Origin: Leguminivora glycinivorella
Lineage: Eukaryota; Arthropoda; Insecta; Lepidoptera; Tortricidae
DNA: 64,000 nucleotides
Direction of reading: 5' to 3'
Assembly: GCF_023078275.1 (NCBI RefSeq)
Contig: NC_062971.1
Span: 10,974,001-11,038,000 of the forward strand
Position numbers and translations under genes: made by a program. The notes beneath the pieces were generated by a model that ran no database searches, had not been told where the DNA came from, and saw only the letters and a program-made list of their open reading frames with translations. This document shows positions 53,801 through 57,145 of the stretch, piece by piece (positions within the stretch are counted from its first letter, which is position 1; each line of letters opens with the position of its first letter).

Positions 53801-55823
53801 GCGTGCTGCCTCGGGCAAGGCACGTCTATAGTAGTTTATACTGAACAGTGCCTCGCTTTTTGTGAACCCGGCTGATTGGTAATTAACTATTATTTTCTTC
53901 GTTCGCTGTTACTATATAATTTTCCTCGTCAGGAATATACGCTAATGGTGGACATGCAACGCCGCGGCGGCAACCCCAACAACGTGCTGTGCCCTCGATT
54001 CCCGCGCGGCAAGAACGAGGGCTGGTTCCTCACGCTCGGCGCCATCGAGCACGGCGAGCTGCACGCGCTCAAGCGAGTCCCCGCCAGGGGCCACGCGCAA
54101 ATCACCTTCCACACGCCTAACTATAGAGGTACCTACTGTAACACTACCCCTACAGCAAGAACGAGGGCTGGTTCCTCACGCTCGGCGCCATCGAGCACGG
54201 CGAGCTGCACGCGCTCAAGCGAGTCCCCGCCAGGGGCCACGCGCAAATCACCTTCCACACGCCTAACTATAGAGGTACCTACTGTAACACTACCCCTACA
54301 GCAAGAACGAGGGCTGGTTCCTCAGCGCTCAAGGGTCCACGCGCAAATCACCTTCCACACGCCTAACTATAGAGGTACCTACTGTAACACTACCCCTACA
54401 GCAAGAACGAGGGCTGGCAAATCCTCACGCTCGGCGCCATCGAGCACGGCGAGCTGCACGCGCTCAAGCGCTCAAGCGAGCCCCGCCAGGGGCCACGCGC
54501 AAATCACCTTCCACACGCCTAACTATAGAGGTATAGTAACATTAGGAGGTAACACTACCCCTACAGCAAGAACGAGGGCTGGTTCCTCACGCTCGGCGCC
54601 ATCGCGCACGGCGAGCTGCACGCGCTCAAGCGAGGTCCCTGCACGCCAGGGGGGGCCACGCGCAAATCACCTTCCACACGCCTAACTATAGAGGTACAGT
54701 AACATTAGGAGGTAACACTACCCCTACAGCAAGAACGAGGGCTGGTTCCTCACGCTCGGCGCCATCGCGCACGGCGAGCTGCACGCGCTCAAGCGGGTCC
54801 CCGCCAGGGGCCACGCGCAAATCACCTTCCACACGCCTAACAATAGAGGTACTGTAACACTACCCCTACAGCAAGAACGAGGGCTGGTTCCTCACGCTCG
54901 GCGCCATCGAGCACGGCGAGCTGCACGCGCTCAAGCGGGTCCCCGCCAGGGGCCACGCGCAAATCACCTTCCACACGCCTAACTATAGAGGTATAGTAAC
55001 ATTAGGAGGTAACACTACCCCTACAGCAAGAACGAGGGCTGGTTCCTCACGCTCGGCGCCATCGCGCACGGCGAGCTGCACGCGCTCAAGCGGGTCCCCG
55101 CCAGGGGCCACGCGCAAATCACCTTCCACACGCCTAACTATAGAGGTATAGTAACATTAGGAGGTAACACTACCCCTACAGCAAGAACGAGGGCTGGTTC
55201 CTCAAGCTCGGCGCCATCGCGCACGGCGAGCTGCACGCGCTCAAGCGGGTCCCCGCCAGGGGCCACGCGCAAATCACCTTCCACACGCCTAACAATAGAG
55301 GTACTGTAACACTACCCCTACAGCAAGAACGAGGGCTGGCTCCTCACGCTCGGCACCATCGAGCATGGCGAGCATGCGCCTAATTAGGTATGCAGAGTAG
55401 TGCAGATCTGCAAGTTGCGGATAATCAGGGCTGTATTTATGGTAGCGACCTTACAATTACTGCGACCCTGTCTAATATTCAACTCTGGACGGCCCTGCGA
55501 AAAATTACCAACTTAATTTCCTATTAGAGAAGCGGGAAAAAAAACAGACAAAAATGTAATCAACACTACATTAGGGAAGTATGGTATGCGGCAATGCTCT
55601 GTCACCGCAAATTTAGCGTGGTCAAAGAGAAAAATATTATCTATTCTAACTCTTATCTATGTATTTATTCGCAGGTCGCATCATCTACACTGTGTACCTT
55701 ATGAGCGATTCTTATATGGGGTTGGATCAGCAGTATGACCTCCAATTTGAAATCATGGACCCCTTACCAGAGGAGCGCGTGGAAAAAGTGTATAATACCA
55801 TAGACAAAACGATTATTGAGTGA
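11140..55823 (+). CDS. ASCC3: ASCC3, activating signal cointegrator 1 complex subunit 3 (Ski2-like tandem helicase), full gene, 38 coding exons
   Basis: The spliced product is about 2,202 residues, the length of human ASCC3. It has an N-terminal regulatory region followed by two helicase cassettes, each with RecA1, RecA2, winged helix and Sec63-like domains. Cassette 1 carries APTGAGKT (about residues 516-523), DEVH (628-631), SAT and GRAGRPQ. Cassette 2 carries APTGSGKT (about 1371-1378), DEIH (1475-1478) and GRAGRPQ. ASCC3 is the 3'-5' helicase of the ASC-1 complex. It separates collided ribosomes in ribosome quality control and unwinds DNA for ALKBH3 alkylation repair. Brr2 shares the architecture, but the start (LPRITRALR) and C-terminus match ASCC3. 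Three single-base frameshifts (about 17805, 40305, 44205) interrupt conserved exons, and six exons have tandem partial copies in adjoining introns. Exon coordinates are in the sub-entries. Confidence 0.95.
12765..12840 (+). repeat. Helitron-like 3' end
   Basis: The sequence ends GCGAAGCCGGGGCGGGTCGC followed by CTAG|T. A GC-rich possible stem just before CTAG with T as the next base is the pattern of lepidopteran Helitron termini. It lies in ASCC3 intron 3, immediately before exon 4. The 5' boundary is uncertain. Confidence 0.4.
13485..13545 (+). repeat. RTE-type LINE 3' tail
   Basis: The text CTCAGCAGTGGGCGATAAAG followed by GGCTGATATGATGATGAT is the characteristic 3' end of RTE-clade non-LTR elements in Lepidoptera. 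Only the tail is present. It sits in ASCC3 intron 4. Confidence 0.6.
16133..16240 (+). repeat. LINE 3' tail with CAATAAA and TAAA run
   Basis: The segment reads AGGTTGACTGGTAGAGAATG, then TTAAGTTCGCCTTTTGTA, then CAATAAAG and a TAAATAAA tract. This is a typical 3' terminus of a 5'-truncated lepidopteran non-LTR retrotransposon, related to the fragment at 7466-7560. Confidence 0.6.
16682..16819. repeat. Foldback element (imperfect hairpin)
   Basis: Left arm GAGGGGTTACCATGACGT pairs with right arm ACGTCATGGTAACCCCCCT. Pairing continues inwards through GTTCAG/CTGAAC and the TTGAGAGA/TCTCTCAA block to a loop of about 20 bases. It is probably a MITE in ASCC3 intron 5. Confidence 0.7.
18037..18254. 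repeat. Foldback element, family A copy 1
   Basis: Arms start TAGGCACTGGTCGCACCG and end GGGACCAGTGCCTTA. The inner halves share the CACTCCCGTGCAAATAAAAG block in inverted orientation. The same foldback occurs at 31221-31451 with diverged arms. A run of 18 C residues (18255-18272) follows directly. Confidence 0.85.
18255..18272. repeat. Poly-C tract, 18 bases
   Basis: This is an uninterrupted C run in ASCC3 intron 7. The 22 bases after it (CCTTGTTGCACAATGTACTA and on) recur near 60677, so a repeat boundary lies here. Confidence 0.9.
18774..18974 (+). CDS. ASCC3: ASCC3 exon 8: cassette 1 Q-motif region and Walker A
   Basis: This exon of 67 codons in phase 0 encodes the region ahead of the first ATPase core (ELNRIQSVVF, the Q-like motif). 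Walker A follows (CAPTGAGKTN) with the lysine and threonine needed for ATP and magnesium binding intact. The next exon is 13.6 kb downstream. That intron holds three antisense Kazal genes and many repeats. Confidence 0.97.
20112..21194 (-). CDS. Kazal-type serine protease inhibitor 1 (secreted), nested antisense in ASCC3 intron 8
   Basis: There are two coding exons on the minus strand: 21194-21176 (19 nt, ATGAAGTTCGCTATCATAT) and 20368-20112 (257 nt), joined by GT-AG in phase 1, giving 91 residues. The product starts MKFAIILMLFGLIGGIFC, a signal peptide. A basic stretch (RARKPRHKKR) then leads to one Kazal domain with six cysteines. Its core CGTNYRNYLSQC fits C-x6-Y-x3-C and the end is LYKIHDGPC. 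Such inhibitors are secreted and block serine proteases; in moths, relatives occur in silk and haemolymph. The 257-nt second exon, phase and promoter match inhibitor 2, so the two are duplicates. The P1 residue cannot be assigned with confidence; the loop after cysteine 2 (PKPRPPYKPF) is longer than usual. Confidence 0.85.
20524..20645. repeat. Foldback element, family B copy 1
   Basis: Long near-perfect arms begin CACGGGAAGCATGGTCGCGC and meet at a short AT-rich loop around 20584. The same foldback with more mismatches occurs at 57025-57145. It lies between the two exons of Kazal gene 1, that is, in that gene's intron as well as ASCC3 intron 8. Confidence 0.9.
21239..21248 (-). promoter_or_regulatory. 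TATA box of Kazal gene 1
   Basis: TATATAAG is read on the minus strand about 46 bp before the ATG, implying a 5' UTR of roughly 15-20 bases. The sequence further upstream resembles the promoter of Kazal gene 2, including shared CATGAGTGAATA and CTTGCTTGTATG blocks. Confidence 0.7.
22747..23330. mobile_element. Non-autonomous element with long inverted ends rich in TTGGCC
   Basis: The left end reads CTGTACACATATGGCCAACG then GTTCCACCAAC. The right end is its inverse: GTTGGTGGAAC then CGTTGGCCATGTGTGTACAG. The outermost GGCC pairs with GGCC. The arms continue with multiple CTTGGCCAAG-like blocks. The interior is AT-rich with no transposase, so this is a MITE or foldback transposon of about 584 bp. 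Confidence 0.7.
23332..24094. repeat. Direct duplication of about 300 bp with GC-rich 160-bp spacer
   Basis: The block at 23332-23635 (AAGACACCATTATGG to TTTTATTTCGT) recurs at 23797-24094 with few differences; the offset is about 464 bp. The spacer is GC-rich (GGCGGCGGCGTGGCGCGCGC) and is not part of the duplicated block. It could be two element copies flanking an insertion, or a tandem duplication that lost one spacer. Confidence 0.75.
24196..24385 (-). repeat. Helitron-like fragment
   Basis: On the minus strand it runs through a GTGTGTGTCTGTTTGTTTGT tract and a GCGAGCGAAGCCGCGGGC stem region and ends AAAAGCTAG|T. This is the CTAG-T terminus seen in many lepidopteran Helitron-type repeats. 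It has no coding capacity. Confidence 0.45.
24721..26605 (-). CDS. Kazal-type serine protease inhibitor 2 (secreted), nested antisense in ASCC3 intron 8
   Basis: Exons on the minus strand are 26605-26587 (19 nt, ATGAAGTTCGCTATTATAT) and 24977-24721 (257 nt), joined in phase 1, 91 residues. The signal peptide is MKFAIILILFGLIGGIIC, followed by a basic His/Lys/Arg linker (RLRHHHKK). One Kazal domain with six cysteines follows, with core CASDGRTYFNDC (C-x6-Y-x3-C) and end LYKVHDGPC. This is closer to the classical consensus than inhibitor 1. Exon sizes, phase, signal peptide, promoter and 3' flank are shared with inhibitor 1, so the pair arose by duplication of a whole transcription unit. Expression is probably independent of ASCC3. 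Confidence 0.88.
25040..25533. mobile_element. MITE with AGAGATGGGCCGAATAT inverted ends
   Basis: AGAGATGGGCCGAATAT at 25040 is the exact inverse of ATATTCGGCCCATCTCT ending at 25533. CCGAATA-type blocks are repeated within both arms. ACTTCATA occurs just outside each end (four bases further out on the left), compatible with an 8-bp hAT-type target duplication. No transposase is present. It lies in the intron of Kazal gene 2. Confidence 0.75.
26153..26267. repeat. Short MITE with GGTCACTTGCAC ends
   Basis: GGTCACTTGCACCA at the left pairs with TAGTGCAAGTGACC at the right. The interior contains an AGGTTAGTGGG / TTAACCCACT inverted pair. Length is about 115 bp, and the element is non-coding. 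Confidence 0.7.
26436..26558. repeat. Foldback element, family C copy 1
   Basis: GACATTGGTCTAAGCGCGAC at the left pairs with GTCGCGCTTAGACCAATGTC at the right, and pairing continues through CGGTGAGCGGC/GCCGCTCACCG. A relative with a shortened right arm is at 33059-33185. It sits just before exon 1 of Kazal gene 2 in genomic order, so in that gene's intron. Confidence 0.9.
26607..29799. other. Intergenic DNA between Kazal genes 2 and 3 (in ASCC3 intron 8)
   Basis: This stretch holds the Kazal 2 promoter at its left end. A possible tRNA-derived SINE fragment lies on the minus strand near 26940-27060 (a GAGTTCAAGTCTC B-box-like stretch). Otherwise it is AT-rich sequence with no coding exon that I can support. 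Confidence 0.5.
26652..26661 (-). promoter_or_regulatory. TATA box of Kazal gene 2
   Basis: TATATAAATC is read on the minus strand about 47 bp before the ATG. The upstream 150 bp align with the promoter of Kazal gene 1, which indicates a duplicated regulatory region. Confidence 0.7.
29800..31671 (-). CDS. Kazal-type serine protease inhibitor 3 (short, secreted), nested antisense in ASCC3 intron 8
   Basis: Exons on the minus strand are 31671-31650 (22 nt, ATGAAACTGGCTCTCATTCT and two more bases) and 29972-29800 (173 nt), phase 1, giving 64 residues. The signal peptide is MKLALILFALLGLVLGAFG. Almost the whole mature peptide is one Kazal domain with six cysteines: LCGCQPDPMGPLCASDGNTY, then SSVCEMNC, then VYKVRDGACL. 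The C-x6-Y-x3-C core is intact and P1 is probably in the QPDPMGPL loop. Intron position and phase match the other two inhibitors, but it lacks their basic linker and is GC-richer, so it is an older or differently evolving member. Lepidopteran silk protease inhibitors have this compact form. I infer the role from family only. Confidence 0.88.
30591..30926. repeat. Dispersed repeat, copy 2 (first copy at 7571)
   Basis: It is nearly identical to 7571-7902, with an extra GAGCGAGCGTGCGAGCG variation in the middle. It lies in the intron of Kazal gene 3. A CATGTTTGAGAAA stretch occurs at both outer edges. Confidence 0.85.
31221..31451. repeat. Foldback element, family A copy 2
   Basis: Arms run from TAGGCACTGGTCCCACCGCG to CGGTGGGACCAGTGCCTTA. 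The inner block CACTCCCGTG...AAATAAAAGA is inverted around a GC-poor loop. It corresponds to 18037-18254. Confidence 0.85.
31715..31724 (-). promoter_or_regulatory. TATA box of Kazal gene 3
   Basis: TATATAAAT is read on the minus strand about 45-53 bp before the ATG, the same distance as in the other two Kazal genes. Confidence 0.7.
32001..32140. repeat. Foldback element with GCACATGATGGCCGCGGG arms
   Basis: The arm AGCACATGATGGCCGCGGGA through TATGTCGCCGCGAGATAGA is repeated inverted on the right (TCTCGCGGCGACATACTCC through GGCCATCATGTGCT). The loop is about 45 bases. Unlike its AT-rich surroundings it is GC-rich. Confidence 0.85.
32547..37381 (+). CDS. ASCC3: ASCC3 exons 9-13: cassette 1 RecA1 motifs Ia-III and start of RecA2
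   Basis: Exons are 32547-32739, 33358-33544, 34228-34354, 35738-36021 and 37276-37381. Exon 9 encodes YIAPMKALASEM (motif Ia) and VTTPEKWD. Exon 10 encodes IIDEVHLLHGDRGP (motif II) and GLSATLPNY (motif III). Exon 11 covers FFFDSRFRPVPLEQQF. Exon 12 encodes the start of RecA2 with VMVFVHARN (motif IV) and CHHAGMLRSDR. Exon 13 encodes STLAWGVNLPAHAV (motif V). All junction phases agree. Exon 11 ends with an unusual glycine run (GSGGGAHLRQ). Exon 12 has partial tandem copies just downstream, in the intron before exon 13. Confidence 0.95.
32799..33052 (+). mobile_element. tRNA-derived SINE with RTE-like tail
   Basis: The head has a perfect pol III A box (TGGCCGAGTGG) and a B-box-like stretch (GGTTCATATCC) spaced as in a tRNA. 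The body carries the AAACATCGTGAGGAAACCTGC block and the ACTATAGCCCAAGTCCTG end typical of lepidopteran SINEs that share their tail with RTE LINEs. It is inserted in ASCC3 intron 9 in sense orientation. Confidence 0.8.
33059..33185. repeat. Foldback element, family C copy 2
   Basis: It shares CGACAGCGGTGAGCGGCGGC and GGGACTTTTCATTCGCACGT with 26436-26558. Its right arm is shortened, so the ends pair only as CCACGACATT/CAATGTCGTGG. Confidence 0.8.
33783..34086 (+). mobile_element. 5'-truncated LINE, 3' end with A-tail
   Basis: The segment ends with GGCGTCCATAGGTTACGATG, then CCATCAGGCGGACCGTATGC, then TTGTTTGCCACC and an A-run. This is the recurring 3' end of a lepidopteran non-LTR element. 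Only the 3' UTR-like part is present, in ASCC3 intron 10, in sense orientation. Confidence 0.65.
36022..36970 (+). repeat. Tandem partial copies of ASCC3 exon 12 in intron 12
   Basis: The second half of exon 12 with its donor is repeated. The GATTCTCAAG landmark of exon 12 (35848) recurs at 36081, 36330 and 36589, and a more decayed GATTCTAAAGGAG occurs near 36918. The copy at 36076-36261 is nearly identical to the exon. The one at 36330-36532 has small indels in its first half. The one from 36589 is badly scrambled. The junction lies in an ACACACCAC microhomology. Splicing the first copy in would shift the frame, so these are duplication debris and not cassette exons. Confidence 0.9.
36672..36745 (+). 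repeat. Fragment related to the 121-bp tandem repeat at 1-420
   Basis: CTGATGAAGGCCAGAAGAAA, then CTCCTCAAGATCTCGAACAG, then AGTGACTTT and GTATTTTT follow the same order as CTGATGATGGTCAGAACCGA, CTCCTCAAATCTGAACGG, AGTGACTTT and GTATTTTT in the repeat at the window start. It directly abuts the decayed exon 12 copy. Confidence 0.6.
37067..37178. repeat. MITE, AGGGCCGGTTGCATCA ends, copy 1
   Basis: AGGGCCGGTTGCATCA at the left pairs with TGATGCAACTGGCCCT at the right; the interior is about 80 bp. A second, slightly longer copy is at 49762-49890. Both lie in ASCC3 introns. Confidence 0.85.
37754..42494 (+). CDS. ASCC3: ASCC3 exons 14-23: cassette 1 motif VI, winged helix and first Sec63-like domain
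   Basis: Exons are 37754-37978, 38244-38333, 38468-38612, 39161-39297, 39731-39907, 40289-40513, 40710-40851, 41306-41417, 41834-41925 and 42418-42494. Exon 14 carries DVLQIFGRAGRPQFDKSG (motif VI with the arginine finger). Exons 15-17 match the winged helix and its exit (DLGRTASHYYI). Exons 18-23 match the Sec63-like helical and beta domains (KINILLQTYLSRG, then WIWVEDPDND, then FQHLILPETHPPHT). Exon 19 lacks one base near 40305: NAVRI is followed in another frame by RALFEITLRKNNAYMAAL. That restored frame leads correctly to exon 20, so I read a one-base deletion. Confidence 0.93.
39335..39466. repeat. Foldback element with TACAGTCAACCAATTGGAAC ends
   Basis: TACAGTCAACCAATTGGAACCC pairs with GGGTTCCCATTGGTTGACTGTA, with an imperfect inner stem. 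It lies in ASCC3 intron 17. Confidence 0.8.
40970..41097. repeat. Foldback element with CCGATCCGATATCGGATG arms
   Basis: GTTTTCACATTATCCGATCC through TCGGATGTCGGA pairs with TCCGACATCCGA through GGATCGGATAATGTAAAAAC, with a loop of about 45 bases. It lies in ASCC3 intron 20. A short minus-strand tRNA-like SINE scrap (about 41155-41215) follows. Confidence 0.85.
41961..42101. repeat. Foldback element with TGTGAGTGTG ends
   Basis: TGTGAGTGTGCATGGGAAAA then CGTCCCACTTTGTCGAT pairs with ATCGACAAAGTGGGACG then TTTTCCCAAACACACTCACA, with a loop of about 65 bases. It lies in ASCC3 intron 22. Confidence 0.85.
42811..42942. repeat. Foldback element with AACGTTCACTAAAGTTATCA arms
   Basis: A near-perfect stem of about 55 bp runs from CTTATTTATAAACGTTCACT to TTTGTCCCTTTC, with its inverse ending GTGAACGTTGATGAATAAG. 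The loop is short (about 20 bases). It lies in ASCC3 intron 23. Confidence 0.9.
43070..46041 (+). CDS. ASCC3: ASCC3 exons 24-30: cassette 2 ATPase core
   Basis: Exons are 43070-43290, 43753-43855, 44038-44228, 44372-44525, 44983-45119, 45306-45522 and 45883-46041. Exon 24 holds Walker A (GAPTGSGKT), exon 25 YIAPLKALVKER, exon 26 TTPEKWDG and IDEIHLLGEDRGP, exon 27 GLSTALANAKDLANWL, exon 28 HYCPRMMTMNKP and VFVSSRRQT, exon 29 GIGIHHAGLHERDR and exon 30 ATLAWGVNFPAH plus DVLQMMGRAGRPQ. Near 44205 one base is extra: after EDRGP the conserved VLEVIVSR follows in another frame, and only that frame fits the exon 27 junction. The second cassette thus keeps every ATPase motif seen in active Ski2-like cores. 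Confidence 0.94.
43340..43725 (+). repeat. Tandem partial copies of ASCC3 exon 24 (Walker A exon) in intron 24
   Basis: Three partial copies start at a shared CAACATCCA(A/G)ACGCAG junction near 43351, 43496 and 43686. The first is degenerate: the Walker A lysine is replaced (GSGTTIV) and it has an early stop of homology. The second (43496-43626) encodes NIQTQIFHCLYHTDNNVLLD then SPTGSGKTIVAEVAMFRVFN with many third-position changes relative to exon 24. The third stops after about 35 bp. Intronic CCTTACCTCAGTCATA blocks recur between copies, so the unit includes the exon end, donor and start of the intron. No in-frame acceptor was found. Confidence 0.88.
44731..44812. repeat. Near-perfect 33-bp-stem hairpin
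   Basis: TGACCCTTGAGCACAACTTG, continuing to CCTTGTCGCGCGC, pairs with the right arm with only one mismatch. The loop is about 16 bases. It is GC-rich in an AT-rich intron (ASCC3 intron 27). It may be a small MITE; the size and fold also resemble a small-RNA precursor. Confidence 0.8.
46269..46559 (+). repeat. Diverged duplicate of the exon 31 upstream region and exon start
   Basis: The stretch TTTGGTGTATAAGTTGCGCA through the exon 31 acceptor and its first 50 bases occurs at 46269-46559 and again at 46812-47050, with many small indels between the two. The upstream copy reads GAAGCGCTGTGTGGCAGTGG where exon 31 reads GAAGGTGTGGCAGTGG, so it is not a usable exon. A LINE tail sits exactly between the copies. 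Confidence 0.8.
46560..46811 (+). mobile_element. 5'-truncated LINE 3' end with poly(A)
   Basis: The segment contains AAGGCCGGCAACGCACCTCC, then CATGGGCGGCGGTGATCGC, then TTACCATCAGGCGACC and TCGTTTGCCTCCTATCCCAT, and ends in an A-run of about 18. This is a common 3' terminus of lepidopteran non-LTR retrotransposons. It is inserted at the exon 31-like duplicate, in sense orientation with ASCC3. Confidence 0.75.
47008..55823 (+). CDS. ASCC3: ASCC3 exons 31-38: cassette 2 winged helix, second Sec63-like domain and C-terminus
   Basis: Exons are 47008-47149, 48178-48368, 49395-49585, 50236-50404, 52245-52532, 53447-53581, 53933-54128 and 55675-55823. Exon 31 encodes KKNFYKKFLYEPFPVES and exon 32 the winged helix (DYLTWTYFFRRL). 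Exon 33 encodes MGRIASYYYLSHKT and LPVRHNED, and exon 34 FLLLQAHMSRLTLP. Exon 35 encodes ENGWL to NQIEQIHR, exon 36 DLPTLDLKLAVRG, exon 37 VLCPRFPRGKNEGWFLTLG. Exon 38 ends YMGLDQQYDLQFEI, then a short acidic tail and TGA at 55821-55823. An AATAAA lies 13 bp further on (55836-55841). Exons 31, 34, 35 and 37 have adjoining partial tandem copies. The exon set given here is the only one I found that keeps phase throughout. Confidence 0.93.
47161..47370 (+). repeat. Two partial copies of ASCC3 exon 31 downstream of the exon
   Basis: The exon 31 piece AAGAACTTCTACAAGAAGTT (47053) recurs at 47185 and 47290. Each copy is internally deleted, dropping the region for PFPVESSLLEVL. Each keeps the exon end (CTCAACGCCGAGATCGTTGC) and the donor GTACGTAA. 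The two copies share a 105-bp period. They lie in intron 31. Confidence 0.9.
49762..49890. repeat. MITE, AGGGCCGGTTGCATCA ends, copy 2
   Basis: It has the same ends and interior as 37067-37178, with about 17 extra bases. It lies in ASCC3 intron 33. Confidence 0.85.
50405..51260 (+). repeat. Tandem array of ASCC3 exon 34 copies, 153-bp unit with dimeric order
   Basis: The landmark CTGTCCCTAGACTCG in exon 34 (50273) recurs at 50426, 50579, 50745, 50898, 51052 and 51205, giving periods of 153, 153, 166, 153, 154 and 153. The last copy breaks off near 51260. Copies 2, 4 and 6 carry GTGAAGGTGT(A/G)CCTG (KV-Y/C-L). Copies 3, 5 and 7 carry GTGAAGGCGTTCCTG (KAFL), like exon 34. Junction spacers likewise alternate GTACAG and GTACCAG. 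The 166-bp period contains a 12-bp GACCAGACCATC duplication. The first junction has an in-frame TAG, so the normal donor at 50405 ends exon 34. Confidence 0.95.
51307..52150. mobile_element. Non-autonomous DNA element with TAGGGGA ends and AAAACCGGG blocks
   Basis: The left end TAGGGGAAAGTGGGGTAAAA then CCGGGAC corresponds to the inverted right end, which carries GTCCCGGTTTTACCCCCATA then GGACTAATCTCCCCTA. Several CCCGGT(A)TTACCC-like blocks repeat inside. It has no transposase ORF. It lies in ASCC3 intron 34, about 45 bp after the exon 34 array breaks off. Confidence 0.7.
52590..53022 (+). repeat. Two partial copies of ASCC3 exon 35 in intron 35
   Basis: Copy 2 (about 52590-52788) encodes TLPHMESHHLYTFSNMSTDS then RKPCNTLNGLKHAS. 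It differs from exon 35 mostly at codon third positions. Copy 3 (about 52850-53022) is nearly identical to exon 35 over the same region but has a deletion in the REFEENQ codons near its end. It keeps the CAGATCCATAGG|GTAAGG exon end and donor. Both copies follow the same intronic stretch (TTTACTGGGTATGCACCTTG), so the unit spans exon end, donor and about 60 bp of intron. Confidence 0.9.
54129..55390 (+). repeat. Tandem array of ASCC3 exon 37 partial copies, ten in all
   Basis: The landmark AAGAACGAGGGCTGG of exon 37 (54011) recurs at 54157, 54303, 54403, 54568, 54731, 54873, 55028, 55183 and 55324. Each copy is preceded by a short spacer of about 23, 27 or 36 bp ending CCCCTACAG and followed by the native donor. 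The 36-bp spacers always precede a copy reading ATCGCGCACGG. Wherever that region is present, the 23- and 27-bp spacers precede ATCGAGCA(C/T)GG. The 54303 copy has an internal deletion and the last copy breaks off. The long open frames across it arise from the repeats. Confidence 0.95.
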
Positions 55824-55917
55824 AGTTAAATTCGTAATAAATTATATTTATTATTGTTTTATTATAATTGTTTTTATTGATTTTTCAAAATTAGCACCTT
55901 TTTGTGATTTTCTAGAT

Positions 55918-56544
55918 GTTATTACTAGAGAGCGGATTTTAGGTAGCGATTCAAATATTAATATGGATATGACTAGTGCAATTATTCTTTTACATGTCAT
56001 GTGATTTATAATAAGGTCTTAAATCTATTATATTACATCTCACACCACAAACTTCGCTCAATAATTAGATTAAATTAATGTTATTTTTGCAACAAACTAT
56101 ACGTAAAGAAAATATTTTTTTTCTAAATAAAAGAGTTTGTATACAGGAAGCGAATTATTTTCATTTTTCTATTATTTGAGTCGCAAATAGAAGTTTTTAC
56201 TGTGCAATACGCAGAAGAAATATTGAAGAACAAGAACAAATAAATAAACTATTTAAAAAATTAACAAATATATTATTATTTATTATCATCATAATTTTTG
56301 CCCAAAAGTATGTATATCGTCGCTTAGCACCCATAGTACAAGCTTTGCTTAGTTTGGGGCTAAGTTGATCTGTGTTAGGTGTCCCCAATATTTATATTTA
56401 TATTTATATTCACAAAAGCATCAAAAAAGGGTTTTACTTTTATGTTCCGATATTTTTTTTGTGTGCAGAAAAAATAATAAATGATGCAAGTCATATCCAT
56501 ATTAATATTTAAATCGCTACCTGAAATCCGCTCTCTAGTTATTA
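55918..56544. repeat. Inverted repeat pair, arms of about 62 bp
   Basis: GTTATTACTAGAGAGCGGAT then TATTAATATGGATATGACT (55918-55980) is repeated in inverse orientation at 56485-56544 with few mismatches. The arms are separated by about 500 bp of AT-rich DNA. No transposase is present. They could be the ends of a non-autonomous element or two oppositely inserted copies. Confidence 0.8.
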
Positions 56545-57024
56545 CTATGGTTGAATTCACACCCACACCTAAATAGGTAGGTGCACATCTGCTGTAGAGG
56601 AGAAACTGGAACAGAACAGAACTCAGGGTAAACTGACAAGATAATAAGTACGTCAATCATCTTTGTAGTGTATTGAAATATGAGGGTACTTCAACAAAAT
56701 CGGTCTGGATTTGTCAGGTACGCAGTCACATGTGCTATCCCAAATCTTGAACATCTATACATGTGTATAGCATTTAAAAAAAACAACATTAACTGCTTAA
56801 ACATATATTACAATATTTACAACTAAATTGTTTTAAGACGAATAAATTATGAGTAATCACCCTTTCACTTAGTTATTAAAGTTAATCAAAAATGCCACCT
56901 TTGTGCCAAATGCTGTATATGTTTCATATACTTGTAATCTATAATCAAGCTGATATAAAGAAAGTATTAGACAATGCTTAGAGCACACATAAGGATTAGG
57001 GCTAAACTTCGTGATTATTTCCTG

Positions 57025-57145
57025 GCAGGCAAGCATGGTCGCGCGATAAATCATAAAACATCAGGCAGTCCCTATCGAACTTACAAATAGTGTGATAGGG
57101 ACAACCTGATGTTTTATCATTTATCGCACAACCATACTTGCCTGC
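57025..57145. repeat. Foldback element, family B copy 2
   Basis: CAGGCAAGCATGGTCGCGCG pairs with CGCACAACCATACTTGCCTG around a short loop. It is related along its whole length to 20524-20645 but with more arm mismatches, so it is older. Confidence 0.88.

Noticed and set aside
53876..54685. 269-codon ORF over the exon 37 array
   Set aside because: Its first part is exon 37 read with upstream intron. The rest is the repeat read out of frame (Arg/Ser/Thr-rich), a by-product of the unit length.
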